A DNA stretch of 64,000 nt from an uncultured Acidaminococcus sp. (GCA_900315205.1 OMYF01000004.1:23760-87759); one strand, 5' to 3'; positions 1 through 9,123 are shown, numbered from the stretch's first letter. Translations and numbers: made by a program. The notes: generated by a model not told the origin, from the sequence alone.

Positions 1-461
1 AGATCACGGCAGTCCTTGCCCTGCTGCTTTTTCTGGTTGGCTGCGGAAGGAACGGAAAGATGGAATCGTCTCCGGAGTCAAAGACCTTGCAGGCTGCGGC
101 TCGGGCAAAGGAGGAATCCCCGATGAAGATCAAAGTGAGTGACGGGAAAAATACAGTGGTCTTTGCACTGAACCAGAGTCAGGCGGCAAAGGATTTGTGG
201 AACCAGCTGCCGCTGACAATCGGCGTGGAAAACTATGGCAGCAATGAAAAGATCTTTTACCCGAAGAAGCTGAGGACTGAAAATACTCCGGCAGCGGACG
301 CCCGGGCGGGCACGCTTGCCTATTATGCGCCCTGGGGCGATGTAGTGATGTTCTATCGTGATTTCGGTTCTGCCGGCGGGCTTTACCAGCTGGGAGAAGC
401 GGAAAGCGGCAGGGACGGGATCGCCGGACTAATGGGAAAGATCACTATTGAGAAGCAGTGA
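1..461 (+). CDS. Cyclophilin-like fold lipoprotein (5' end cut by window edge)
   Basis: The reading frame is open from base 3 and first encodes a hydrophobic stretch ending in LVGC, a lipobox, so the true start lies before the window and the in-frame ATG at 60 is internal. The mature part (about 125 residues) has the pattern of the small bacterial cyclophilin-like fold family: a TVVFALN strand, a LPLTIGVENYG segment, an AYYAPWGDVVMFYRDFG core and a terminal GLMGKITIE strand. Such proteins have a cyclophilin beta-barrel but generally lack proven isomerase activity. It lies 30 bp before a flavodoxin lipoprotein. Family relatives are often found with flavodoxins, aldo/keto reductases and alpha/beta hydrolases, as here. 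Lipid anchoring places it outside the cytoplasmic membrane. Its function is unknown. Confidence 0.8.
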   Translation, partial: ITAVLALLLFLVGCGRNGKMESSPESKTLQAAARAKEESPMKIKVSDGKNTVVFALNQSQAAKDLWNQLPLTIGVENYGSNEKIFYPKKLRTENTPAADARAGTLAYYAPWGDVVMFYRDFGSAGGLYQLGEAESGRDGIAGLMGKITIEKQ

Positions 462-490
462 ATGGATCGGACAATCAGGGAGGTAAAAAA

Positions 491-1234
491 ATGAAACTGG
501 CAGGATGGATCAAGATTTCGGCAGTATGTCTTTCCATGCTGGTGCTCTCTGCCTGCGGCAGTACGGGCAGGCAGCAGAAGGACAGCAGTACGGCGCAGCC
601 GGCAAAGGCAGTTCAGGCAGCGGACGGCAGGGTCGGTGCCTACGTTCCGAATTCGACGGGCAAACCCATGTCGGAAGATATCAAGGATGAGCTGGAAAAC
701 ATGCACAGGAAAGAGGCTGCTGCCATCCCCACTATCAGGGAAGAACCGAAGGGCAGCCACAAAGGACAGAAGATCCTCATCGCTTACTTTACCTGGGGCG
801 GCCGTTCCGGTGAAGTGGCACGGATGATCCAGCAGAAAATCGGCGGAGATCTCTACCAGATCAAACGGGATCCCGATTATTCCAGAGATTATTCCACCGT
901 GCTGAAGGAAGCGGCCAAAGAAGTGGATGAAAATACAAAACCTAAAATCGCCGGGACTCAGCCGGATGTGTCGAAATATGACGTCATCGTCCTGGGGTAT
1001 CCGGCCTGGTGGTTTACGGCTCCGATGATCATTCCGTCCTTCCTCGAAGGAAAGGACCTGAAGGATAAGCTGATCGTACCTTACATGTGTTCCTACAGCA
1101 GTCCTTTTGAAATCACCCTGCCGGCTCTTGCTGCCGCAGCTCCGGGCGCCCGTTTCTTTACAGGGCTGACGCTCGATAAGGACACGGACTACAGTGTCAT
1201 CGACCCCTGGCTGACCAGAGCCGGATTATTATGA
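491..1234 (+). CDS. Flavodoxin-domain lipoprotein
   Basis: 247 residues. The ATG at 491 is chosen because GGGAGG lies just upstream; an in-frame ATG at 458 overlaps the previous gene and has no such site. Residues 1-22 form a lipoprotein signal ending in LSAC (Cys22). After a low-complexity linker, residues 94-247 form a flavodoxin_4-type FMN-binding domain: the phosphate-binding loop is AYFTWGGRSGEVA, and the later YPAWWFTAPMIIPSFLE and CSYSSPFE segments match the isoalloxazine-contact loops of the family. Flavodoxins carry one or two electrons. A lipidated one outside the membrane is unusual and implies a local electron donor, plausibly the polyferredoxin encoded at 3988. The exact partner is inferred. 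Confidence 0.85.
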   Translation: MKLAGWIKISAVCLSMLVLSACGSTGRQQKDSSTAQPAKAVQAADGRVGAYVPNSTGKPMSEDIKDELENMHRKEAAAIPTIREEPKGSHKGQKILIAYFTWGGRSGEVARMIQQKIGGDLYQIKRDPDYSRDYSTVLKEAAKEVDENTKPKIAGTQPDVSKYDVIVLGYPAWWFTAPMIIPSFLEGKDLKDKLIVPYMCSYSSPFEITLPALAAAAPGARFFTGLTLDKDTDYSVIDPWLTRAGLL

Positions 1235-1249
1235 GATTGTGCCAAAGCG

Positions 1250-1282
1250 GCGGGAAAGGAGCGGTTCCTTCCCGCTGTTTTG
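1250..1282 (+). terminator. Rho-independent terminator after the flavodoxin gene
   Basis: Stem 1250-1260 (GCGGGAAAGGA) pairs with 1266-1275 (TCCTTCCCGC) with one bulged A, followed by TGTTTTG. It starts 16 bp after the flavodoxin stop codon. The rest of 1283-1542 holds no convincing gene, so the hydrolase probably has its own promoter or is read through. Confidence 0.6.
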
Positions 1283-1542
1283 CTGCCGGATTGGATCTTT
1301 ACCGCTGCTCAAAAACCGGAAAATGTTTTCGCGGCCGAAAGCATCTTGAATGAGAAGGGCCAGATTCGTTATGATATATCCAAACCAGTTCTTTTTGAAT
1401 TTCCGACGTATCAGTATTATGTAACAGGCAAGCGTGTCGGGGACTGCCGGAAGCTGGATGCAGCTGCCGGCAGCACAATAAAAAGGCAAGGCGGCCGCAG
1501 CTCCGGTGCAAAGCGGCTGCTGCAGCGGAATGGGGGCAGACT

Positions 1543-2541
1543 ATGAAGAAAGAAGGACAAAAGAGAGTTGCTGCGGGCTTTCTGGCAGCCCTGCTGTTTC
1601 TGGGGCTGAGGCGGGGGATGGCTCTGGCGTCGTATGAGAATCCATACCAGTATCCCAAAACAATCAGGCTCAGAGGAGAGGAAAAGGCAGCCTATCTGGA
1701 CCAGAAGACCTGGGCCATGTTTACGGGGAAGACCAGGAAACCGGATGCCTATACCGTGCCGAAGGGATGGCAGCAGGACCTTGAATCGCTGAAGTCCGTC
1801 CGTGTGGAAAAATACATGCCTGACAAGAAAAAAATAAAGAATGTCCTCTTCTTTCTCCATGGCGGCGGCTATATCCTGGGCAACAGCAACAGCCATCGTG
1901 ACTGGGCAATCGCCCAGTCCCATGCCCTGGGAAACGGTGATGTCTATATGCTGGATTACCGCTATGCGCCAGCCGGCCGCTATCCGGCGGCTCTCACGGA
2001 CGCAGTGGCGGCATACCGGGCCATCCTGGCTTCCGGTGTGCCGGCGGAACGGATCATCCTCGCGGGCGATTCAGCCGGCGGCAATCTTGCAACGGTACTG
2101 GCCCTGTATTGCCGGGATCATGAGCTTCCCATGCCGGCCGTCCTGGTCCTCTATTCTCCCTGGGAAGACGCGGGCCATCTGCCCACCCATGATACGAACG
2201 CCGTGGACGATGTGGTGCTGGGAAAGCGGAATGTGAGGATGTTCGCAGCGGTGACGCAGAATGAAGATTATTTCCGGGATGCCAATTTGAAGGATCCCTG
2301 TGTTTCTCCTGTATATGCGGATCTGAGAGGACTGCCGCCGACCCTGATCATCGGCGGTGCCAAAGAGATGTTTGTCGATGACATGCTGCTTTTTGCCGGC
2401 CACGCCAGACAGGCCGGTGTCAAAGTGGACCTGCATCTTTTTCCCGGGATGTCCCATGACTGGCCGCTGATTTTTCCGGAACTGCCGGAAGCTAAAAAGA
2501 CGTATGAGCTGCTGGATGCTTTCGTGGGGAAGCATACTTGA
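1543..2541 (+). CDS. Secreted alpha/beta hydrolase (HSL-type esterase)
   Basis: 332 residues with an N-terminal hydrophobic segment (about 9-29, ending MALAS) that looks like a signal peptide or anchor. The hormone-sensitive-lipase family pattern is clear: oxyanion-hole motif HGGG (106-109), nucleophile elbow GDSAGG (Ser177), an acid in the MFVDDM region and the catalytic His in FPGMSHDW. These enzymes cleave short acyl esters. The gene follows the flavodoxin gene and precedes an exported aldo/keto reductase, on the same strand. The substrate cannot be read from the sequence. The start is the ATG after GGGGGC; the hydrophobic N-terminus supports this start. Confidence 0.85.
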   Translation: MKKEGQKRVAAGFLAALLFLGLRRGMALASYENPYQYPKTIRLRGEEKAAYLDQKTWAMFTGKTRKPDAYTVPKGWQQDLESLKSVRVEKYMPDKKKIKNVLFFLHGGGYILGNSNSHRDWAIAQSHALGNGDVYMLDYRYAPAGRYPAALTDAVAAYRAILASGVPAERIILAGDSAGGNLATVLALYCRDHELPMPAVLVLYSPWEDAGHLPTHDTNAVDDVVLGKRNVRMFAAVTQNEDYFRDANLKDPCVSPVYADLRGLPPTLIIGGAKEMFVDDMLLFAGHARQAGVKVDLHLFPGMSHDWPLIFPELPEAKKTYELLDAFVGKHT

Positions 2542-2613
2542 TGAGGAAAAGGGCACCGGACCGGCGGATAGCCGCGGATGCAGGTGCTTTTCTGATAAGG
2601 AGATGGACAGGAT

Positions 2614-3987
2614 ATGAAGAAAGACGTGAGCCGCCGTACATTTTTAAAGATCCTTGGCGCGGGTGCGGCAGCTGCGGCTGTCGGGGCTTTTGCCAGACGG
2701 GAGGAGATCATTGCTTTTCTCGATAAGGATAAGGCAGCCGAAGAAGCCGGGGAAACGATGGGAAGGGTGGCGACGCATCATTACGCACCCCTTGGCCGGG
2801 ATCTGTCCATGCTGGGTTTTGGCTGCATGCGCCTGCCGCAGAAAGCCGACGGCAGCATCGATGAGGAGCTGGCTGAAAAGATGGTCGATTTTGCCTTCCG
2901 TCATGGTATCAACTACTTTGATACGGCCTGGTTCTATCACGGAGGAAAGAGCGAGGCATTCATCGGCAGGGTCCTTAAGAAATACCCCCGTGAGAGTTTT
3001 GCCCTGACGGACAAGATGCCGACACCCATCCTGCAGGACCTGGCTCAGGCAAAGGAAATCTTTCAGACCCAGCTCGACCGCTGCCAGGTGACTTATTTTG
3101 ACAATTATCTGCTCCATACCCTGAGCAGCCGTGAGCAGTTCGATGAGCAGTATGTGAAGGGCGGTATCCTGGACTATCTGCGGCAGGAAAAACGGCAGGG
3201 ACGCATCAAAGCTCTTGGGTTTTCCTTCCATGGTGATGTGCCTTTCTTCCACTATCTGCTCGACAATTATCAGTGGGACTGCTGCATGATCCAGCTCAAT
3301 TATCTCGACTGGAACGAATCCGGGGAAGCTCCCTCCGGAAGCCGCCAGGCGGGAGACCTGTACCGCAAGGCCCGGGAAAAGAACGTACCTCTTTTTGTCA
3401 TGGAACCGGTCAAGGGCGGCAACCTGGCCCACCTGTCCTCCCGGGCGGAAAGCATCCTGAAAGAACAGGATCCGGATGCCAGCATGGCTTCCTGGGCCCT
3501 GCGCTGGGTGGGATCCCTCGACGGGGTGGTGACGATGAATTCCGGCATGAGCAGCCTGGAACAAGTGCTGGACAATGTGCGGACGATGATTGATTTCAAG
3601 CCCCTGTCCACGGCGGAAGCACGGGCCATCCAGCGTTCCCTGGGCAAAACTGTGGACAGTGCAGGAATTCCCTGTACTTACTGCCGGTACTGTGATCCCT
3701 GTCCGTACGGCGTCAACATCGCATCCGTATTCCAGGTGTACAACCGGTACGGTGAACCCCTCGGCATCGATCTGGCACACCCGGACAGTGCCACAAGCGA
3801 ACAGAAAGTGAAATTCCTCGCCCATTACAAGAACAACCTGGAACGGGAGCAGCGGGCAGCCCACTGTTCGGCCTGCGGGGCCTGTCTGCCCCGGTGCCCC
3901 CAGCACATCGCAATCCCTAAGAACATCCGGGCCATCGATGATCTGATCCAGAAGTATGGCAGGGATACGGGAAAGGGCGTGATCTAG
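2614..3987 (+). CDS. Tat-exported aldo/keto reductase with C-terminal 4Fe-4S domain
   Basis: 457 residues. The N-terminus has a twin-arginine motif SRRTFLK (Arg7-Arg8) followed by an Ala/Gly-rich hydrophobic stretch, a Tat signal. Residues from about 50 to 330 form an aldo/keto reductase barrel with the expected active-site elements: Asp and Tyr in FDTAWFY, Lys in TDKMP and His in LLHTL. The C-terminus has two cysteine groups, CTYCRYCDPCPYG and CSACGACLPRC, typical of the ferredoxin-like tail of this AKR subfamily. Its stop abuts the start codon of the polyferredoxin, so the two are co-translated. Because NAD(P)H is not available outside the cytoplasm, the Fe-S tail may supply electrons instead; that is inference. 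Confidence 0.88.
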   Translation: MKKDVSRRTFLKILGAGAAAAAVGAFARREEIIAFLDKDKAAEEAGETMGRVATHHYAPLGRDLSMLGFGCMRLPQKADGSIDEELAEKMVDFAFRHGINYFDTAWFYHGGKSEAFIGRVLKKYPRESFALTDKMPTPILQDLAQAKEIFQTQLDRCQVTYFDNYLLHTLSSREQFDEQYVKGGILDYLRQEKRQGRIKALGFSFHGDVPFFHYLLDNYQWDCCMIQLNYLDWNESGEAPSGSRQAGDLYRKAREKNVPLFVMEPVKGGNLAHLSSRAESILKEQDPDASMASWALRWVGSLDGVVTMNSGMSSLEQVLDNVRTMIDFKPLSTAEARAIQRSLGKTVDSAGIPCTYCRYCDPCPYGVNIASVFQVYNRYGEPLGIDLAHPDSATSEQKVKFLAHYKNNLEREQRAAHCSACGACLPRCPQHIAIPKNIRAIDDLIQKYGRDTGKGVI

Positions 3988-5454
3988 ATGCTGCAGAAGA
4001 TCCGGATTTTTGTGTCATGGCTGATATTTTCCATCATGCTCTTATATTTTGCCGGACTTGCGGTGCCTGCACTTCCCAGGTGGCAGCTGCTGTCGTCTCT
4101 CCTTGCTGCAAATGTGGCTGTCATTGCGGCCATCTTTATCGTGACGATCCTTTTTGGCCGTGCTTACTGCAGCATGCTCTGTCCGCTCGGCATCATGCAG
4201 GACTTTTTCTACTGGCTGGCAAAGCGGCGTAAAAAGGGCCGGCATAATGCAGTCCATATCCCGGAAAACCGCAGGGTGCGGTACGGGGTGCTGGCTGCGG
4301 TGCTGCTTTCCCTGATCCTGGGAATTTCCCCGGTGGTGACGGCCCTTGACCCGTACAGCATCTTCGGCCGCATCGTGACTGACCTTCTCACTGTCCCGGT
4401 CAGTTATATATGGAATGGACTGGCCGGTCTTACAGAAACGCACGGCGGTCCGGTGCTCCTGACGAAAACGGATATCCTGCCCCGGGCCGGTGTCACGCTG
4501 GCTCTTGCCGCAGCGTATCTTCTTGTGCTGTTCATCCTGGCTTGGCGCCGCGGGCGCTGGTACTGCAATACTGTCTGTCCGGTCGGGACACTGCTTGGCA
4601 CGGCCAGCCGGCACAGCCTGTACCGCCCCGTCATCCGGCAGGAGGACTGCGTCCACTGCAGGCTCTGTGAACGGAACTGCCGTTCATCCTGTATCGATAT
4701 CGATCATGGGACTGTGGATACGAGCCGCTGCGTGGACTGTTTCGACTGTGTATCCATTTGTCCGAAAGGCGCCATTTCCTTTGCCCGTCCCCGGAAGGAT
4801 CGGACTGCCTCCGGGACGGAGTCCACTATGCCTCAAGAGGGAGAGATGACCCGCCGCGAGATGCTCCTGACGACAGCGGCTGCTGTGGGAACCGCTGCGG
4901 CAGCACTGGCACGCCGGCAGCCCATCATCCCGGCTCTGCTCGGCTCCAAAAGGAGGGGCAGGACGATCCTGCCTCCGGGGGCAGTGGGCGCCGATGCATT
5001 CATTCTGCAGTGCACCGGGTGCCATCTCTGCGTCAGCCGCTGTCCAAGCGGTGTCCTGCAGCCTGCGGTCATGCAGAATGGCATCTTCCAGATGGGGCAG
5101 CCTTTTATGGATTTCGCAAAGGGCTACTGCGTCTACAACTGCAATTTCTGCAGCCAGGCATGTCCGGCCGGAGCCATCAGACCCCTTGCACTGGCGGCCA
5201 AGCAGAAGACACGGATCGGTGTGGCTCAATATGCCCAGTTCCACTGCCTGATCACCCAGAAGGGGATCGTCTGCGGCAACTGTGCCCGGCACTGTCCCAC
5301 CCATGCCATTTCGATGGTGGAGAACAAGGACGGCCGCAGCTATCCGCAGGTCGATGCCTCCCGCTGTATTGGCTGCGGTTCCTGTGAATATCACTGCCCG
5401 GCAGATCCGCCTGCGATCGCTGTGACCATCCTGCGGAAAAAGGCAGGTGCGTAA
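3988..5454 (+). CDS. Membrane polyferredoxin, NapH-like N-half fused to NapG-like C-half
   Basis: 488 residues. Residues 1-190 have about four membrane segments (7-27, 35-57, 99-120, 167-186) and the two CxxxCP motifs of NapH/RdxA-type electron-transfer proteins (CSMLCP, CNTVCP). Residues 221-258 hold two 4Fe-4S motifs (CVHCRLCERNC, CVDCFDCVSICP). A second twin-arginine motif, TRREML at 288-293, is followed by an Ala-rich hydrophobic stretch, and then a NapG-like region with four more cluster motifs (CTGCHLCVSRCP, CNFCSQACP, CGNCARHCP, CIGCGSCEYHCP). NapH and NapG are normally separate proteins passing electrons from the quinol pool to the periplasm. The ATG directly follows the aldo/keto reductase stop codon (no gap), so that enzyme is the likely electron acceptor. 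Confidence 0.85.
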   Translation: MLQKIRIFVSWLIFSIMLLYFAGLAVPALPRWQLLSSLLAANVAVIAAIFIVTILFGRAYCSMLCPLGIMQDFFYWLAKRRKKGRHNAVHIPENRRVRYGVLAAVLLSLILGISPVVTALDPYSIFGRIVTDLLTVPVSYIWNGLAGLTETHGGPVLLTKTDILPRAGVTLALAAAYLLVLFILAWRRGRWYCNTVCPVGTLLGTASRHSLYRPVIRQEDCVHCRLCERNCRSSCIDIDHGTVDTSRCVDCFDCVSICPKGAISFARPRKDRTASGTESTMPQEGEMTRREMLLTTAAAVGTAAAALARRQPIIPALLGSKRRGRTILPPGAVGADAFILQCTGCHLCVSRCPSGVLQPAVMQNGIFQMGQPFMDFAKGYCVYNCNFCSQACPAGAIRPLALAAKQKTRIGVAQYAQFHCLITQKGIVCGNCARHCPTHAISMVENKDGRSYPQVDASRCIGCGSCEYHCPADPPAIAVTILRKKAGA

Positions 5455-5549
5455 GGAGGCTGCGGGGGAAAAAGCTGCCCGACTGCTTCCTTACATAAAA
5501 ATACATAAAAATGGCCGCTCATTTGACTGACCGCCTGAGGCAGAGGCGG

Positions 5550-5573
5550 GGCTGCCCGGGCGGCCTTTCTTTC
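5550..5573 (+). terminator. Terminator closing the exported redox cluster
   Basis: GGCTGCC (5550-5556) pairs with GGCGGCC (5559-5565), then TTTCTTTCT. A second small stem, CCGCCT/AGGCGG, lies just before it at 5531-5549. Confidence 0.65.
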
Positions 5574-5634
5574 TGCAGAGAAGACAGGGGAGGTGCACCG
5601 GGATATGCCTGCGGCCTGCAGGAGCGCTCTCCCC

Positions 5635-5663
5635 TTCACAAATTACGGAATTCATAGTATAGT
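5635..5663 (+). promoter_or_regulatory. Promoter of trpS
   Basis: TTCACA (5635-5640) and TATAGT (5658-5663) are separated by 17 bp and lie 68 bp before the trpS start. No T-box element is visible in the short leader. Confidence 0.55.
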
Positions 5664-5718
5664 AAAGACAATATGTGTTTCTGTACGCTGCGGTAAAGTG
5701 CGGAAGGACACGAAGTGA

Positions 5719-6792
<1,074 letters not shown>

Positions 6793-6810
6793 ATGCAGCT
6801 TCAGCTTCGA

Positions 6811-6870
6811 GGCAGGGAAGGGCCCTTTCCGGACAGGACTGGAAAGGGAACGTACCCTGCCCTGTTTTTT
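6811..6870 (+). terminator. Two-tier terminator after trpS
   Basis: Outer stem GGCAGGG (6811-6817) with CCCTGCC (6855-6861), inner stem CCCTTTCC (6823-6830) with GGAAAGGG (6841-6848), then TGTTTTTT. Confidence 0.75.
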
Positions 6871-6887
6871 ATGGGGAGGTGGGAATT

Positions 6888-8234
6888 GTGGTCCATGCGG
6901 CTTCCAGGACCATGGACATGACGCAAGGCAGCATCTGGAAGATCCTTTTCCGGTTTTCCGTTCCCCTGCTCCTCGGCAACCTGTTCCAGCAGCTGTACAG
7001 TACGGTGGACAGTCTTGTCGTGGGAAATTTTGTCGGTGCCGACGCTCTGGGCGCCGTGACGAGCATGATGCCCTGCATCAACACGCTCATCGGTTTTTTC
7101 ATGGGGATCAGTACCGGTGCCAGTGTCATCATTTCACAGTATTTCGGAGCCCGGGATCCTGTGATGCTGCGCAGGGCCGTCCATACATCTCTCGTCGGGA
7201 CGTTCCTGCTGAGCCTCGTGTTCATGTTCGTCGGTTTCTTCGGCGCACCTTATATGGTACGCTTCATGCAGACGGCACCATCCATTTATCCCCTGGCTGT
7301 GATCTATCTGCAGATCCTTTTTGGCGGTGTGACGAGCACCATGATGTACAACATGGGTTCAGCCATCCTGCGCGCTGTGGGAGATTCCAGGCGCCCGCTT
7401 TACTTCCTGATATTTACGTCCCTCCTCAACGTCATCCTGGACCTTCTTTTTGTGGTCACCTTCCATATGAGCGTGGCCGGTGCGGCCTGGGCGACGGTGA
7501 TTTCCCAGTTTATTTCGGCGTTCCTTATTTTTTATGTCCTCTGGAGGAGCCGTGACATCTATTCCGTTTCTTTCAAAGAGATGCATCTGGATTTTCCGGT
7601 CCTCAGGAAAATCATCGGCATAGGGATGCCTGCAGGCCTGCAAATGGCCGTGACTTCTTTTTCCAACGTCTTTGTCCAGGCCTACATCAATTACTTCGGT
7701 GCAGCGAGCACGACGGGGTGGGGTGTCTATTTTCGCGTGGATGCCTTCATCCTTATGCCCATGATGACCATTGCCCTTGCCGTGACGACTTTTGCCGGTC
7801 AGAACGCCGGTGCCCGCAATGCGGCACGGATCAGGGAAGGGCTCCATGTGGCCATGCGCATGGCGGAAATCGGCACGCTGATGCTGGCCATCCCGGCCCT
7901 TATCTTCGCACCCCGGATCATCCGCTGGTTCAATACGGATCCGGATGTCGTCGCCTACGGGACGCTCTTTATCCGAACCAACTGCTGGTTTGCCGTCTTT
8001 GCCTGCCTGAATCAGGTGTATGCCGGGACGCTTCGGGGGATCGGCGACGCCCGGGCACCCATGTACATCATGCTGTTTTCTTTCGTCGTTTTCCGGCAAA
8101 TCTATCTTTTCATCCTTTCCCATGTATACAACGTGGTACAGCTCGTTTCCTTCGGGTATCCCCTGGGCTGGATGATGTGCAGCCTCCTGGAATATCTCTA
8201 TTTCCGGATGAGCCATTGGGAGGCGCGTCTGTAG
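6888..8234 (+). CDS. MATE family multidrug/toxin exporter
   Basis: 448 residues from the GTG at 6888, chosen because GGAGGT lies 7 nt upstream; an earlier in-frame ATG at 6789 would start inside the trpS stop region and translate through the terminator. The protein opens MDMTQGS-IWKILFRFSVPLLLGNLFQQ, the classic MATE N-terminus, and has about 12 membrane segments in two similar halves. MATE proteins export cationic drugs and metabolites in exchange for Na+ or H+. No regulator is adjacent. The substrate is unknown. Confidence 0.9.
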   Translation: MVHAASRTMDMTQGSIWKILFRFSVPLLLGNLFQQLYSTVDSLVVGNFVGADALGAVTSMMPCINTLIGFFMGISTGASVIISQYFGARDPVMLRRAVHTSLVGTFLLSLVFMFVGFFGAPYMVRFMQTAPSIYPLAVIYLQILFGGVTSTMMYNMGSAILRAVGDSRRPLYFLIFTSLLNVILDLLFVVTFHMSVAGAAWATVISQFISAFLIFYVLWRSRDIYSVSFKEMHLDFPVLRKIIGIGMPAGLQMAVTSFSNVFVQAYINYFGAASTTGWGVYFRVDAFILMPMMTIALAVTTFAGQNAGARNAARIREGLHVAMRMAEIGTLMLAIPALIFAPRIIRWFNTDPDVVAYGTLFIRTNCWFAVFACLNQVYAGTLRGIGDARAPMYIMLFSFVVFRQIYLFILSHVYNVVQLVSFGYPLGWMMCSLLEYLYFRMSHWEARL

Positions 8235-8262
8235 AAAACTGCATAACTGCTGCTGTGTTTCC

Positions 8263-8298
8263 GTCCCGGCCGGGGGTTCCTGACCGGGATCTCTTTTT
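8263..8298 (+). terminator. Terminator after the MATE gene
   Basis: TCCCGG (8264-8269) pairs with CCGGGA (8284-8289), followed by TCTCTTTTT. Confidence 0.55.
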
Positions 8299-8369
8299 GG
8301 CTTCCCGGACCTTTCATGGCGCCCGGTGAACAGGGCCAGTGGAAACGGAACGCTTTTTTGTGAATGTTT

Positions 8370-8405
8370 TCGAACGATGTTGTAACATATATTATAAAAG
8401 TTCGA
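8370..8405. promoter_or_regulatory. Inverted repeat resembling paired PurBoxes
   Basis: TCGAAC (8370-8375) and GTTCGA (8400-8405) form a perfect inverted pair around an AT-rich core with a possible -10 (TATATT/TATTATA). Bacillus-type PurR binds two inverted boxes with a CGAAC core, so this is a candidate purine operator. The spacing and flanks match only loosely and no purR gene is in view. Confidence 0.35.
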
Positions 8406-8415
8406 GTTATGATTG

Positions 8416-8537
8416 ACAGAGCCACAGCAGATTGATAGAATGATAGAAAGCAATAATGGCGTGAGTGGCTCTGTTTATATTGGCTCGAGAGAAAAGGACA
8501 TGACAGGTTTTCATGAAGGACTCTTGAGCTTTTTTAT
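8416..8537 (+). promoter_or_regulatory. Attenuator-like leader of purE with competing hairpins
   Basis: Stem A: ACAGAGCCAC (8416-8425) pairs perfectly with GTGGCTCTGT (8465-8474). Stem B: GCTCGAGAG (8483-8491) pairs with CTCTTGAGC (8521-8529) and is followed by TTTTTTATTT, an intrinsic terminator ending just before the purE ribosome site. GAGCCA (8419-8424) from stem A can instead pair with TGGCTC (8481-8486), which would block the terminator stem. I recognise no known riboswitch core. Confidence 0.55.
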
Positions 8538-8551
8538 TTGGAGGTGCAACG

Positions 8552-9106
8552 ATGAAAGTAGCAATGATTATGGGAAGCAATTCTGACTGGCCGAAGCTGG
8601 AGAGTGTCGAAAAAGTGCTGAAGGAGTTCGGCGTGGAACTCGAAGTGACGGTCGCCAGTGCTCACAGGACGCCCGAACTGGTCAAGGAATTTGCCGAAGG
8701 CGCAAGGGACCGCGGGGTCGACGTGATCATTGCTGCAGCCGGAGCGGCTGCCCATCTGGGCGGTTTTGTCGCTGCCTACACCACGGTGCCCGTCATCGGT
8801 GTGCCCATCAATGCCACCGCTCTGAACGGGATGGATTCCCTGCTGAGTTTTGTCCAGATGCCTTCCGGAATCCCCGTGGCTGTCATGGCCATCGACGGGG
8901 CCAAGAACGCAGCAATCTTTGCCGTGGAGATCCTGGCTGTCAAATATCCGGAGCTCGTGGATAAACTGGCTGCGTACCGTGCACAGATGAAGGCTGAAGT
9001 CAAGGCCAAGGGAGATAAACTGGAGGCAGTCCGTACGGCTTCTGCCAAACTTGCTGCTTCCGGCAAAAAAATCGAAGATGCTGTCCGTAATTTCGTGAAA
9101 AAATGA
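8552..9106 (+). CDS. purE: N5-CAIR mutase (PurE)
   Basis: 184 residues. PurE converts N5-carboxyaminoimidazole ribonucleotide to CAIR in purine synthesis. Family motifs: GSNSDWP near the N-terminus (phosphate binding), SAHRTPE, AAAHLGGFVAAYTTVPVIGVP and NGMDSLLSFVQMPSG. These fit class I PurE, although the usual GMAAHLPG is GAAAHLGG here. A charged tail of about 20 residues extends beyond the typical end. Class I enzymes normally work with PurK, which is not in the window. It is the first gene of the purine block and sits behind a structured leader; GGAGGTG lies just before the ATG. Confidence 0.93.
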   Translation: MKVAMIMGSNSDWPKLESVEKVLKEFGVELEVTVASAHRTPELVKEFAEGARDRGVDVIIAAAGAAAHLGGFVAAYTTVPVIGVPINATALNGMDSLLSFVQMPSGIPVAVMAIDGAKNAAIFAVEILAVKYPELVDKLAAYRAQMKAEVKAKGDKLEAVRTASAKLAASGKKIEDAVRNFVKK

Positions 9107-9123
9107 ATCGCCAAGGAGGAGCT

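Noticed and set aside
8235..8551. Known riboswitch classes (guanine, PRPP, ZTP, ppGpp) in the purE leader
   Set aside because: The conserved core sequences of these classes were not found by eye, so only the competing-hairpin layout is reported.
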